DNA of 43,696 bases from Clostridia bacterium (GCA_017439545.1 JAFSIW010000065.1:1-43696); one strand, 5' to 3'. Shown: positions 1 through 7,798, numbered from the stretch's first letter. Numbers and translations are program-made. Notes: generated from the letters alone by a model not told the origin.

Positions 1-168
1 GGCATGCGGTCTGCCGATCGCTTCCCGAATCTTTTGTTTGGCAGACAGGGTATACTCGTCCTGCCCATAGCCGGGTTGCTTGGTATCGTTGGCAGAAACA
101 AGCGCCTGCAACACAGCGGGATGCGCGCCGTTATTGTAATCGCATTCAAAGGATAACACAATCATCAT
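1..168 (-). CDS. Threonine aldolase / beta-eliminating lyase family, N-terminal fragment
   Basis: The first 56 codons of a leftward gene run off the left edge. The peptide begins MMIVLSFECDYNNGAHPAVL and continues with a P-G-Y-G-x-D-E-Y-T motif, the usual N-terminus of low-specificity L-threonine aldolases. These are PLP enzymes that cleave threonine or allo-threonine to glycine and acetaldehyde. The PLP lysine and the rest of the fold lie outside the window. The start could be either of two adjacent ATGs (168 or 165). An AAGAGGA sequence lies directly upstream and gives better spacing to the second ATG. The gene is divergent from the phosphate cotransporter gene across about 175 bp. The family call is from remembered motif resemblance; substrate specificity cannot be judged. 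Confidence 0.75.
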   Translation of the reverse strand, partial: MMIVLSFECDYNNGAHPAVLQALVSANDTKQPGYGQDEYTLSAKQKIREAIGRPHA

Positions 169-232
169 TCCTCTTACTGATAATACATTCATCTTACAAC
201 AAAACGGTTCGTTTGTAAAGGAGCAAACAGAT

Positions 233-303
233 TTAACAAACATTTAACAAAATAATTCTTCCCTTTTCCGACAAAATAGTGTATTGTTAAAATAGTGTTA
301 AAT
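233..303 (+). promoter_or_regulatory. Candidate Pho-box-like direct repeats upstream of the Na/Pi cotransporter
   Basis: TTAACA occurs at 233-238 and again at 244-249, an 11 bp period (6 + 5). A second pair of TTAAA-type hexamers starts at 287 and 298, also 11 bp apart. Direct TTHACA repeats with 5 bp spacers are the known PhoP-binding pattern in Bacillus. The location upstream of a phosphate transporter fits, but the match is inferred from two short repeats in AT-rich DNA. Confidence 0.4.
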
Positions 304-343
304 TGAAAACTCTGCTCTTCGGGAGCCGATGGGAGTCATTGTT

Positions 344-2113
344 ATGAACATCAATTACGTGCAAATGATCACCTTCCTGTGCGGCGGTCTTGCCTTCTTC
401 CTGTATGGGATGAACGTGATGTCCTCCGGATTGGAAAAAATGGCAGGCGGTAAGCTGGAAAGTATGCTCCGCAAATCCACCTCCAACAAACTGATGAGTC
501 TGTTATTGGGGGCAGGCATTACCATTGCCATTCAGTCCTCCTCCGCTATGACGGTTATGCTGGTGGGTCTGGTAAACTCCGGCATTATGCAGTTGGGTCA
601 AACCGTAGGGGTCATTATGGGCTCTAACATCGGTACTACCCTCACCGCTTGGATTTTGGCTCTCAACGGAATGGAAAGCGAAAACGTATTCCTCTCCCTG
701 TTAAAGCCCGAGGCATTTTCTTTGCTGTTCGCTCTGCTCGGTATCGCACTGATCATGATGAGCAAAAAAGAGAAAAGCAAAAGCATCGGTTCCGTTTTGG
801 TAGGCTTCGCCGTCCTCATTTACGGGATGGAGCTGATGGGTGACGCCGTAGCCGATCTCAAGAACAATCCTCAATTTTCCGAACTCCTCACCGCCTTCAA
901 CAATCCCCTGCTGGGTGTGCTGGTTGGCGCGGTGTTCACCGGCGTCATTCAATCCTCTGCCGCCAGCGTTGGTATTTTGATGGGCTTTGCCAACACGGGA
1001 CTCATCACCTTTAATATGGCCGCTCCCATTGTTATGGGGCAAAATATCGGTACCTGCGTGACCGCGCTGATCTCCAGTATCGGGGTCAACAAAAACGCCA
1101 AGCGGGTTGCGGTGGTACATATCTCCTTCAACCTGATCGGTACCGGCATCTTTTTGATCCTTTACTTTTTGGCGGATTGGCTGTTGGGCGCCATGTTTGA
1201 CAATTTTACAAACACCGTGGTGGACTCGGTATGGATCGCCGCTTTCCACACCGTGTTTAACGTGGTGACTACTGTTCTGCTGCTCCCCTTCTCTAAACTG
1301 TTGGAGAAGTTCGCCAACTTCTGCGTACGGGACAAAGCCGAAGTGACAGAAGAATATTCCTTTATTGACCAACGTCTGCTGGCTACTCCCTCGGTTGCCA
1401 TTGCCGAGTGCGACCGCAAAACCCGCGAGATGGCTCGCATTGCCAAGGATACCATTTTCTCCTCTCTTGCTCTGCTGTCAAGTTACGATGAGGAAAAAGC
1501 CAAGAAGTTGATCGCCGCCGAAGACGAGTTGGACTTTTATGAGGACAAGCTGGGCACCGTTTTGGTACAGCTTTCCAGCAAGGCCATTTCGGATGAGGAC
1601 AGCAAACGGGTTGCCAAGCAGTTGCACACCATTGACGACTTTGAGCGCATCGGCGACCACGCCATCAACCTGCTGAAGGCCGCGCAGGAAATGCACGAAA
1701 AGAACATCACCTTCTCGTCGGATGCGGCCGCCGAGCTGAGTGTTGCCACCGCCGCTCTGACCGAGATCCTAGAGATCACCACCGAGTCCTTCTGCAAGGA
1801 AGATCTGGTTCTTGCCGCACAGGTAGAACCGTTGGAACAGGTCATCGACCATATTATGGACAAGATGAAAACGCGTCACGTAGAACGTCTGCAAAGCGGC
1901 AAATGCACCATCCAACTGGGCTTTGTGCTGTCAGATATTCTCAATAACTTTGAACGGATCTCCGACCATTGCTCCAACATTGCGGTAGCACTGATCGAAA
2001 CCAAGCAAAACGCCTTTGAAGCTCACGAATACTTAAACGGCATAAAACAAGAAGGCAATCCCGAATATCAGACCGCCTACTTAAATTTCCGACAAAAATA
2101 CGCAATCAAATAA
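344..2113 (+). CDS. Na/Pi cotransporter family protein with C-terminal PhoU-like domain
   Basis: 589-residue membrane protein, probably a sodium-coupled phosphate importer or exporter. The N-terminal half is hydrophobic and carries the duplicated family signature: Q-S-S-S-A near residue 64 and Q-S-S-A-A near residue 203, each in an inverted repeat of membrane helices. The C-terminal ~230 residues are soluble and helical, with the D-D-F-E-R-I-G-D-H-A pattern near residues 425-435 and a second E-R-I-S-D-H copy, as in PhoU domains. The length is normal for the NptA-like fusion class. ATG 344 is preferred because GGGAG lies 8 bases upstream. An in-frame ATG at 329 has GGGAG only 3 bases away. A strong terminator follows at 2127. 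Possible Pho-box repeats upstream suggest control by phosphate. Confidence 0.9.
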   Translation: MNINYVQMITFLCGGLAFFLYGMNVMSSGLEKMAGGKLESMLRKSTSNKLMSLLLGAGITIAIQSSSAMTVMLVGLVNSGIMQLGQTVGVIMGSNIGTTLTAWILALNGMESENVFLSLLKPEAFSLLFALLGIALIMMSKKEKSKSIGSVLVGFAVLIYGMELMGDAVADLKNNPQFSELLTAFNNPLLGVLVGAVFTGVIQSSAASVGILMGFANTGLITFNMAAPIVMGQNIGTCVTALISSIGVNKNAKRVAVVHISFNLIGTGIFLILYFLADWLLGAMFDNFTNTVVDSVWIAAFHTVFNVVTTVLLLPFSKLLEKFANFCVRDKAEVTEEYSFIDQRLLATPSVAIAECDRKTREMARIAKDTIFSSLALLSSYDEEKAKKLIAAEDELDFYEDKLGTVLVQLSSKAISDEDSKRVAKQLHTIDDFERIGDHAINLLKAAQEMHEKNITFSSDAAAELSVATAALTEILEITTESFCKEDLVLAAQVEPLEQVIDHIMDKMKTRHVERLQSGKCTIQLGFVLSDILNNFERISDHCSNIAVALIETKQNAFEAHEYLNGIKQEGNPEYQTAYLNFRQKYAIK

Positions 2114-2126
2114 GTACCATAAAAAG

Positions 2127-2155
2127 GCACCGCTTGTTGAACCAACAAGCGGTGC
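2127..2155. terminator. Bidirectional rho-independent terminator
   Basis: A perfect 13 bp stem (GCACCGCTTGTTG pairing with its complement) has a 3-base loop. It is followed by TTCTTT on the plus strand and by a T-run on the minus strand (AAAAA at 2121-2125). It lies between two convergent genes, the cotransporter and galM, and can end both. Confidence 0.9.
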
Positions 2156-2159
2156 TTCT

Positions 2160-3146
2160 TTATGTTTTTGAAAATTCGTATCGGGTAACCGAATGGAAGG
2201 GCTGTTCCGCCTTGACGATGCAAGAGGGGAATTGAGGCTTGTTGGGGGTATCGGGGAAAAACTGGGTCTCCAGACAAAAGGCGCGATGCTTATATAGCGC
2301 CTCTCCTCCTTTGCCCGCGGGCTCATCCAACACATTGGAGGTATACAGTTGCACACCGGGCAGATCGGTGGAACAGGTCAACGTAATGCCATTTTCGAGG
2401 TTTTCGGCAACAATAACCCCTTCACGCCACTGCTTGGTTTGTCCCAGCACAAAGTTGTGGTCGTAGCCGCCCCCCAATGTCAGTTGAGGATGGGCTTCGG
2501 TGATATCCTGCCCAATGGCTTTCCCTTCACGAAAATCGAAGGGAGTGTCGGTCACGTCCAACAGTTCCCCCGCGGGGATGAGAAGATCGTCTACGGGCGT
2601 GATGGCATCCGCCTTCATTTGCAACCGAATGTTAAGGCAAGAAGCCGCTCCCAAATGAAAATACGCGTGATTGGTAAAGTTCATCACCGTATCCCTGTCA
2701 GACATCCCATCATAGGTTATGGTCACGCCGTTTTTTTCTACCGTAAAGGTGACGGTCAGATGCAGATTGCCGGGGTATCCCCCCTCTAAATGAGGAGAAA
2801 ACAAGGTGAACGCTACGCTGTTTTCGTCCACCGCTTCGCCGTTAAAAACCTGCCCATAAAAGCCAACCTTGCCTCCGTGGAGGGAGTTGACGGCGTTGTC
2901 GTTGGCATCCACGTGATAGGTTTCGCCGTTCAGCGTAAAAGCCGCTCCGCCGATGCGATTGGCGTATCGCCCTACGGTTGCCCCCTGAAAGGAATCTCCC
3001 CGGCAATAGCCATCCAGCGTATCGTAGCCTGCTACGCAATCCACGCCCTGATAGGTCAAGGTATGTACCGTGGCACCATATTCCATTACCTGCAAAGTCA
3101 CGTCCCCGTTTTGAACGGTGAACTCATAAATATCACGGTCTCCCAT
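2160..3146 (-). CDS. galM: Aldose 1-epimerase (mutarotase)
   Basis: 328 residues. The enzyme interconverts alpha and beta anomers of hexoses, mainly galactose and glucose, in the cytoplasm. The family's conserved residues are present: N-S-L-H-G-G with His90, F-T-N-H-A-Y-F with His160 (catalytic acid in known GalM proteins), G-G-Y-D-H-N-F with Asp229, and C-L-E-T-Q with Glu293 (catalytic base). The length matches the family. No clear Shine-Dalgarno precedes ATG 3146. The phosphoesterase stop is only 23 bp upstream, so translation may be coupled. No other Leloir-pathway gene is adjacent, so the sugar served is unknown. Confidence 0.93.
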   Translation of the reverse strand: MGDRDIYEFTVQNGDVTLQVMEYGATVHTLTYQGVDCVAGYDTLDGYCRGDSFQGATVGRYANRIGGAAFTLNGETYHVDANDNAVNSLHGGKVGFYGQVFNGEAVDENSVAFTLFSPHLEGGYPGNLHLTVTFTVEKNGVTITYDGMSDRDTVMNFTNHAYFHLGAASCLNIRLQMKADAITPVDDLLIPAGELLDVTDTPFDFREGKAIGQDITEAHPQLTLGGGYDHNFVLGQTKQWREGVIVAENLENGITLTCSTDLPGVQLYTSNVLDEPAGKGGEALYKHRAFCLETQFFPDTPNKPQFPSCIVKAEQPFHSVTRYEFSKT

Positions 3147-3169
3147 ACGACCGCAAACTTGCTTTGTAA

Positions 3170-3919
3170 TTATAAGGATTCCCCTTTCTTGCGGTAAAAC
3201 GCCCGTGCCAATCGAGCGGCTTCGGGATTGGTAAATTGTTGGCCTTGATGATACAAATGGGTGGTATCAAAATTCACGTGGCGCAAGCCAAAGTCTCCAT
3301 CCTGCCACACCATATAGTCGGCGCAGCGCACCGGCTCAAAGGACCCAAAGCGATACGAAAGACTACCGGGATTGGCGATCCATCGCCCCTGACCTGCCGA
3401 TGCCACCCATTGCAGGTGACTATGTCCGTACAACAGCAGTTTTTTGTCCTTTTGTCCCTGGGGATACTTGGTGGCAAACCGTTCTTCTACAAAACCTGCC
3501 ATTTGCAGATTGCTCATTTGTTGCTCGGCAAAAAACACCTCGTTCGACAATTCGTCGGGAGTGTGGCACATATACACGTCCATATCCCCCAAGGTAAAGG
3601 CAGTCTCGTGGGGAAGGGATGCCAAAAAGTCATATTCCTCCCGCCCTAACTGAGAAAAGGTCAGGGTTTGAAAATTGGTCAGCGGTTCTTTTGGTTTTGG
3701 GTCATCCCGATGGGTCAAAATCCACTCATCGTGATTCCCCCGCACCGCAAACAGTTTCTCCTTGCGGTCCATAAACCAGCGCACCGTTTCTTTGGGATAC
3801 AAGCCGTAATCCACCATATCTCCCAAAAACAGAATATAATCGCAATCCTTTTCTTTTTCCCACACCGCCTGCAATGCGTCAATATTGGCGTGGCAATCAG
3901 ATATAATCAGCAACTTCAT
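3170..3919 (-). CDS. Calcineurin-like metallophosphoesterase
   Basis: 249 residues with the dimetal phosphoesterase motifs in order: D-C-H at residues 8-10, G-D-M-V-D-Y-G near 33-39, G-N-H-D near 61-64 and G-H-S-H near 165-168. These residues coordinate two metal ions in the family. The compact domain and position resemble YfcE/MJ0936-type phosphodiesterases, but the natural substrate cannot be told. AGGAG lies 8 bases before ATG 3919. The gene is first of a two-gene leftward unit with galM. No transport or sugar kinase gene nearby suggests a pathway. Confidence 0.85.
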   Translation of the reverse strand: MKLLIISDCHANIDALQAVWEKEKDCDYILFLGDMVDYGLYPKETVRWFMDRKEKLFAVRGNHDEWILTHRDDPKPKEPLTNFQTLTFSQLGREEYDFLASLPHETAFTLGDMDVYMCHTPDELSNEVFFAEQQMSNLQMAGFVEERFATKYPQGQKDKKLLLYGHSHLQWVASAGQGRWIANPGSLSYRFGSFEPVRCADYMVWQDGDFGLRHVNFDTTHLYHQGQQFTNPEAARLARAFYRKKGESL

Positions 3920-3941
3920 GCAAACAACTCCTAAATAAACA

Positions 3942-3965
3942 GGCGCAGTAGTCCCCTACCGCGCC
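3942..3965 (-). terminator. Probable rho-independent terminator of the E2-like gene
   Basis: On the minus strand GGCGCGGTAG pairs with CTACTGCGCC (one G-U pair) around a 4-base loop, followed by TGTTTATTT. It sits in the 54 bp between the E2-like gene stop and the phosphoesterase start, and separates the two transcripts. Confidence 0.7.
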
Positions 3966-3973
3966 CAAATATA

Positions 3974-4921
3974 TCAGATTTCATCGGGAAGTTCTTCGGG
4001 AGGCAATTCCAACCGCTCGGGATGCTTCATATAATGACGGAACTGCTTAATGGACGAAGCATAATAATGCCCGTCGCAAATGCGCTCATCCAACACAAAG
4101 CGGAAGGTCAGCACCTTGCGCCGCCGCAGGTTCCCTTCTTCATCAAAAAACTGCTCGGTCTTCTTTTTGCCCAAGGCAATAAAACAAGAGGTGGTACCGA
4201 ACTCATACAAATGATGGAAAATGGAGTCAATACCCAAGCTTCCCACGTCAGTAATATAAAAACTGGAATGGAAAGGACTTGCCTTGTAAATAATTTTTGG
4301 CATCAGACCGACCTTGTCCAGATTGCGCAGTACGAATACCACAAAGCTTTTCAGCCAAGTGGGGATAAACCCAATGGCGCGAATCACGTTATCGGTCACA
4401 TTGTCGTCTTTGGTTTCTTCGGCAACCGCAGCCTTCCACTCGTTATTAAAGCGAGTGGTTACGTCTTTTAAAGTATCATAGGGAGAAAAAATGGGCATAA
4501 TTTCGGTTTCTTCCCCATCATCGGTCAAGGAACGCTTTACAGTCATAGACGCGCGGATGTTGTTGTGGGCGTAGATCTTTTTGCCCGCCACAAACCGATT
4601 GAGTCGGGGACGCTGAGCGAACATACGCACCACCGCCGCCAGCACCACGTGCATCAAGCGCAATTCGGGCATATCGGTAGCCCGTTTTTCACGAACGTAC
4701 CGCTCCAGCGCGGTAATATCAATGGTTTCTTCAAAAAAGATCTGACTATCCAGCCGAGAGCGCATAATGTTGGGAATAATATAAAAGGGAAGATCCATTT
4801 TGCGCACACGGTATCCATCGTACCGATCGCCAAACCGCCGTTTGCGTTTTTCGGGCAACGGGGGCAATTGGTAATCAGCCTCAGTTACAATTTGCAGGGG
4901 TTCGTTCATCAATTCCGGCAT
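3974..4921 (-). CDS. Lipoyl-less 2-oxoacid dehydrogenase E2-like acyltransferase domain protein
   Basis: 315 residues resembling the catalytic (CAT-like) domain of dihydrolipoyl acyltransferases, without any lipoyl or E1/E3-binding domain. The C-terminal signature reads D-E-R-I-C-D-G-H-Y-Y-A (residues about 277-288), matching the D-H-R-x-x-D-G active-site segment except that Glu replaces the catalytic His. A hydrophobic stretch occurs near the middle (I-P-T-W-L-K-S-F-V-V-F-V). No E1 or E3 subunit gene is nearby, so a classical dehydrogenase complex is unlikely. AAGGAGG lies 6 bases before ATG 4921; an ATG 30 bases upstream lacks a site. The family assignment is from motif resemblance; the function is unknown. 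Confidence 0.75.
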   Translation of the reverse strand: MPELMNEPLQIVTEADYQLPPLPEKRKRRFGDRYDGYRVRKMDLPFYIIPNIMRSRLDSQIFFEETIDITALERYVREKRATDMPELRLMHVVLAAVVRMFAQRPRLNRFVAGKKIYAHNNIRASMTVKRSLTDDGEETEIMPIFSPYDTLKDVTTRFNNEWKAAVAEETKDDNVTDNVIRAIGFIPTWLKSFVVFVLRNLDKVGLMPKIIYKASPFHSSFYITDVGSLGIDSIFHHLYEFGTTSCFIALGKKKTEQFFDEEGNLRRRKVLTFRFVLDERICDGHYYASSIKQFRHYMKHPERLELPPEELPDEI

Positions 4922-4975
4922 AATACCCTCCTTTTTCGGTAAACAAATCATCCGTCATTTTTACCGAACAAAGAT

Positions 4976-5004
4976 AGTATACACTATTTTTTTGAAAAAC
5001 ACAA
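4976..5004 (-). promoter_or_regulatory. Sigma-A promoter for the E2-like gene
   Basis: Minus strand -35 TTGTGT (4999-5004), 17-base spacer, -10 TATACT (4976-4981), about 55 bp upstream of the start codon at 4921. Confidence 0.55.
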
Positions 5005-5050
5005 GCATTTTATAAACCGATTGTAAACAAAACGTTGATGAATCAACAAA

Positions 5051-5084
5051 AACGCCCTTCCTTGTTTACCCAAGGAAGGGCGTT
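5051..5084 (-). terminator. Rho-independent terminator of the zinc-protein transcript
   Basis: A 14 bp stem (AACGCCCTTCCTTG and its complement) with a 6-base loop. On the minus strand it is followed by TTTTTGTTG. It lies 100 bp downstream of the zinc-protein stop. Confidence 0.88.
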
Positions 5085-5184
5085 TTCGGAAATCCAATCT
5101 ACATTACAAACCGCGAGGGGTAAAATCAGGTACGATTTGCAGCATTGCTTTTTACGGTGTTCTTACGAACGGTAAACAACTTGA

Positions 5185-5463
5185 TTAGGCTTCTTCTTTT
5201 TGCTTTGCAAAGCATTCGCTGCAATAAACAGGGCGGTCCTCACGGGGTTGGAAAGGAACCTTTGCTTCGCCACCGCAAGCTGCGCAAGTGGCAGTGAACC
5301 ACTCTCTTTCGCTTCTGGCGGCGTTTTTGCGAGCATCACGACAGGCTTTGCAGCGTTGGGGTTCGTTTACGAAACCTTTTTCTGCATAAAATTCCTGTTC
5401 GCCGGCTGTGAATACGAATTCATTGCCGCATTCTTTGCAGGTGAGAGTTTTGTCTTCGTACAT
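5185..5463 (-). CDS. Small zinc-ribbon protein with CxxC-x17-CxxC domain
   Basis: 92 residues with two four-cysteine clusters. The N-terminal cluster is C9-x2-C12 and C38-x2-C41. The C-terminal cluster is C60-x2-C63, exactly 17 residues, then C81-x2-C84, matching the widespread CxxC-x17-CxxC putative zinc-binding domain. Many charged residues follow (RKNAARSERE). Such proteins are common and uncharacterised in Firmicutes; nucleic-acid binding is a guess. GCGAGG lies 8 bases before ATG 5463. The gene follows the SigH-like gene, with a tRNA-like element between them, and ends at a strong terminator. It may share the sigma factor's transcript. Confidence 0.8.
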   Translation of the reverse strand: MYEDKTLTCKECGNEFVFTAGEQEFYAEKGFVNEPQRCKACRDARKNAARSEREWFTATCAACGGEAKVPFQPREDRPVYCSECFAKQKEEA

Positions 5464-5491
5464 GTTTTTTTACCTCGCTTGATAATTTTCT

Positions 5492-5558
5492 TGCCCTAGG
5501 GCGGATTTGCACCGCCACCTTTGAAATCAACGCTCTTCTGACATAAGCTACTAAGAGC
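5492..5558 (-). other. tRNA-like element with a reduced anticodon arm (tRNA pseudogene?)
   Basis: Read on the minus strand, 67 bases fold like a tRNA. The acceptor arm GCTCT(T)AG pairs with CTAGGGC, with one bulged T. Then come TA and a D-stem GCTT/GAGC with a 9-base loop. The T-arm GGCGG/CCGCC has the 7-base loop TGCAAAT, one base from a canonical T-loop. The anticodon region is only TTGATTTCAA, too short for a 5 bp stem and 7-base loop, and no CCA follows. It lies between the sigma factor stop and the zinc-protein start, where some clostridia carry tRNA genes near sigH. It could be a decayed tRNA or a transcript structure that mimics one. Confidence 0.4.
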
Positions 5559-5561
5559 ACA

Positions 5562-6146
5562 TTATAACCGTATGGAGCGGATCTTGCTTCTGGCACGGCA
5601 CAAGGCATTGTCCACCGCTTTGGGGGAGATCTGTAACCTGCCTGCAATATCCTCATACTCACAGCCGCCGAGATATAAAAAGAATACCCGCCATTCCAAC
5701 GCAGATAACACCTGCTGCATTTTTGCGGTCAGCAAATGAGCGCTCTCATTGGCTACCACAATGTCTTCAGGGTTATCGTCCCGTGGAGATTCAGCCTCGA
5801 AATCCTCCAACGGTACTAAGGTGGAACGGGGGATTTTTTTGGCGGCAAGAGAAGCGCGTACCACCGAGATCACACTACGGTCAATACACAACAGCGCAAA
5901 GGTGTGAAAGGATGCGCCCCGATCGGGATCATAAAAATCAATAGCTCCCATCAGGCCGATCATACCTTCTTGCGCCAGATCCTCCGGCTCCAACCCACTG
6001 TCGGCATAGCCCGAAACTCTGGCCTTGACCACCGGAATGTAACGGGTGATCAGTTGTAAACGACAACCATCGTCGCCGCCTTGAGCACCAAGGGCCAATT
6101 GTTCGTCGGTTGGATTGGGATGATTTTCTTGCCAATGTTGTGACAT
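5562..6146 (-). CDS. SigH-like RNA polymerase sigma factor
   Basis: 194-residue sigma-70 family protein. Region 2 is recognisable (L-E-P-E-D-L-A-Q-E-G-M-I-G-L-M-G-A-I-D-F, then F-H-T-F-A-L-L-C-I-D-R for core binding and -10 melting). A C-terminal region 4 helix-turn-helix reads Y-E-D-I-A-G-R-L-Q-I-S-P-K-A-V-D-N-A-L-C-R-A. This arrangement, with a short linker, resembles SigH of endospore formers, which controls the transition to stationary phase and early sporulation; the symbol is withheld because synteny is not conclusive. Start 6146 is chosen because AGGAG lies 10 bases upstream. An in-frame ATG at 6188 falls between the -35 and -10 of a consensus promoter and would not be in the mRNA. Confidence 0.85.
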   Translation of the reverse strand: MSQHWQENHPNPTDEQLALGAQGGDDGCRLQLITRYIPVVKARVSGYADSGLEPEDLAQEGMIGLMGAIDFYDPDRGASFHTFALLCIDRSVISVVRASLAAKKIPRSTLVPLEDFEAESPRDDNPEDIVVANESAHLLTAKMQQVLSALEWRVFFLYLGGCEYEDIAGRLQISPKAVDNALCRARSKIRSIRL

Positions 6147-6179
6147 AATACGTAAACTCCTGCTTCTGTAAGCATCCTC

Positions 6180-6208
6180 ATTATACATCTTTTGGAAATG
6201 TAAGTCAA
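6180..6208 (-). promoter_or_regulatory. Consensus sigma-A promoter of the SigH-like gene
   Basis: Minus strand TTGACT (6203-6208), 17-base spacer, TATAAT (6180-6185). Transcription should begin near 6173, leaving a leader of about 27 bases before ATG 6146. This decides the start codon of the sigma gene. Confidence 0.85.
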
Positions 6209-6335
6209 TGAATTTTTTGAAATTTGATAATTTTGCACTATGGTGTACGACATTTTTTGTGCAAAGCGTACATCATTCGACCGAGTATGACAAAAAGCCG
6301 GTGACTTTTTTGTGTAATTCGCTCATCTTTTGGGC

Positions 6336-6374
6336 ACAAAAACAGCGCAGATCCTACCCACGTAAGACCTGCGC
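6336..6374 (-). terminator. Rho-independent terminator of the nucleotidyltransferase gene
   Basis: Minus strand GCGCAGGTC pairs with GATCTGCGC (one G-U pair) across a 12-base loop, followed by TGTTTTTG. It lies 16 bp past the stop codon. Confidence 0.75.
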
Positions 6375-6389
6375 CTTGCCGTTTCTGAG

Positions 6390-7295
6390 TTAATCCCACA
6401 AAGAATCGGGGTACATTCCGCCTCGCACCAGATTGCGGATGGCGTTGGTAACCGGTTCCCGATCCTCGGGATAGGTCACCCCGTACCAACGGTCGTCGGT
6501 GGGGATCACGGTAACCGAGCAGTACCCTGCCCGCAACAGATTTTCCACTTCTTCGGGCAACAGATATTCCCGTTTTAAGGGATCGTCGGTAGGGGTGTTC
6601 ATAAATTTGACCATCCCCTGCTCCAGCTTTTCAAATACGTCGGGGGTAAAGCCCCAGAAGTTCATAGAAACCACCGAATCCAGCGGCAGCTTGTTGACCG
6701 AGCCGTCGGGTTGATAGGATTCGGCAAAATCCAGCCCCTTAACGATCTTTTTATTCTCTTCAATGGAGCACAGCTTGCCGTTTTGCACCTGGCATACCCC
6801 GCGGGAAACACTGCCGTTGTCGGTCAGGGTGTTTTTCAGCACGTAGCCTGCCATAATGTAGTCGATCCCGTCGTGGTCGGCGGTAATGTGATCGTGTACG
6901 ATCTGAAAGGCCTTGGGACCGTAGTAGTCGTCGGCATTGATCACCGCAAAGGGACCGTCCACCACGTTGCGGCAGCACCAGATGGCGTGCCCCGTGCCCC
7001 AGGGCTTGGTGCGCTCAGGCAACACCTCACAGCCCTCAGGCAGATCGGTGGTGGATTGGAAGGCATATGCCACTTCAATATGCTTAGAAACAGCATCGCC
7101 GATCTCTTGCTTGAACAATTGCAGGTTTTCTTCTTTGATTAAAAAAACCACCCGATCAAAGCCTGCCTTTTTGGCATCGTAAATGCTGTAATCAATGAGT
7201 TTTTCATGGTTGGGGCCGATTTTTTCCAGTTGCTTAAGGCCGCCGTAACGACTGCCCATACCGCCCGCCATAATAACAAGTGTGGTTTTTGCCAT
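6390..7295 (-). CDS. Sugar-nucleotidyltransferase-like protein (NTP transferase family)
   Basis: 301 residues starting with the nucleotide-binding signature A-G-G-M-G-S-R-Y-G-G-L-K-Q-L (residues 10-23), where family members read GGxGTRLxPLT. A metal/nucleotide site follows: V-I-N-A-D-D-Y-Y-G near residues 118-126. The Rossmann-like GT-A core fits enzymes that join NTP and sugar-1-phosphate. The T-R-L-x-P-L-T segment is altered, so the substrate is unclear. An orphan nucleotidyltransferase of this type is common in clostridial genomes. AAGGAG lies 10 bases before ATG 7295. The gene stands alone between two terminators. Confidence 0.8.
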   Translation of the reverse strand: MAKTTLVIMAGGMGSRYGGLKQLEKIGPNHEKLIDYSIYDAKKAGFDRVVFLIKEENLQLFKQEIGDAVSKHIEVAYAFQSTTDLPEGCEVLPERTKPWGTGHAIWCCRNVVDGPFAVINADDYYGPKAFQIVHDHITADHDGIDYIMAGYVLKNTLTDNGSVSRGVCQVQNGKLCSIEENKKIVKGLDFAESYQPDGSVNKLPLDSVVSMNFWGFTPDVFEKLEQGMVKFMNTPTDDPLKREYLLPEEVENLLRAGYCSVTVIPTDDRWYGVTYPEDREPVTNAIRNLVRGGMYPDSLWD

Positions 7296-7407
7296 AACAA
7301 ATACACTCCTTTATCATAAAAGAAAGGCAAAGCCTTTTCGTTTACTATATTATAGTTGTATCCCCCAAAAAAATCAAGGGGTATCTTGGGATTCGACCAA
7401 AGACTGC

Positions 7408-7446
7408 AAAAAAAGACAGTATGGCACAGATGCCACACTGTCTTTT
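7408..7446. terminator. Strong terminator hairpin after the small membrane protein gene
   Basis: AAAAGACAGT and ACTGTCTTTT flank an inner TGGCA/TGCCA stem with an A/C mismatch between. T-runs are present on both strands. It ends the leftward gene at 7461 and insulates the nucleotidyltransferase gene. Confidence 0.85.
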
Positions 7447-7460
7447 CAGTAACCTACAGA

Positions 7461-7658
7461 TTATTCGGCAACCGGTTCGCAGTCACAATCGCAATCATAA
7501 TCCTCATAATCGTCATAATCATAATCGCAATAGTCTTCTAAGATTTCTTCGCATTTTTGTGCGCGGAGATAGCGGGTCACAAAATAGGCAACGGCGGCCG
7601 AAACTGCAGCCAGAGCAACGATTACGGCAACGATCCAAAATACTTTCTTTCCATCCAT
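7461..7658 (-). CDS. Small single-pass membrane protein with Asp/Tyr/Cys-rich tail
   Basis: 65 residues. After MDGKK comes one membrane helix (residues about 6-30), then a short basic turn and a strongly acidic tail DYDYDDYEDYDCDCDC before EPVAE. The tail carries alternating Asp-Cys, which could bind metal; this is inference. AGGAGG lies 9 bases before ATG 7658; an in-frame ATG 33 bases upstream has no site. No family was recognised. The gene is monocistronic and ends at a strong hairpin. Confidence 0.65.
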   Translation of the reverse strand: MDGKKVFWIVAVIVALAAVSAAVAYFVTRYLRAQKCEEILEDYCDYDYDDYEDYDCDCDCEPVAE

Positions 7659-7798
7659 GGTGATATACCTCCTAAAAATAATAGAGTTCACTTATAGAAT
7701 ACCCAATTTTCACGAATCTGTCAATAGTTTTTCAAAAAAAGACTGAAAAACTCCCCTGCTCCGCCTAAAATGTTTTCAAAAGTTTTTTGCAAAAAGTG

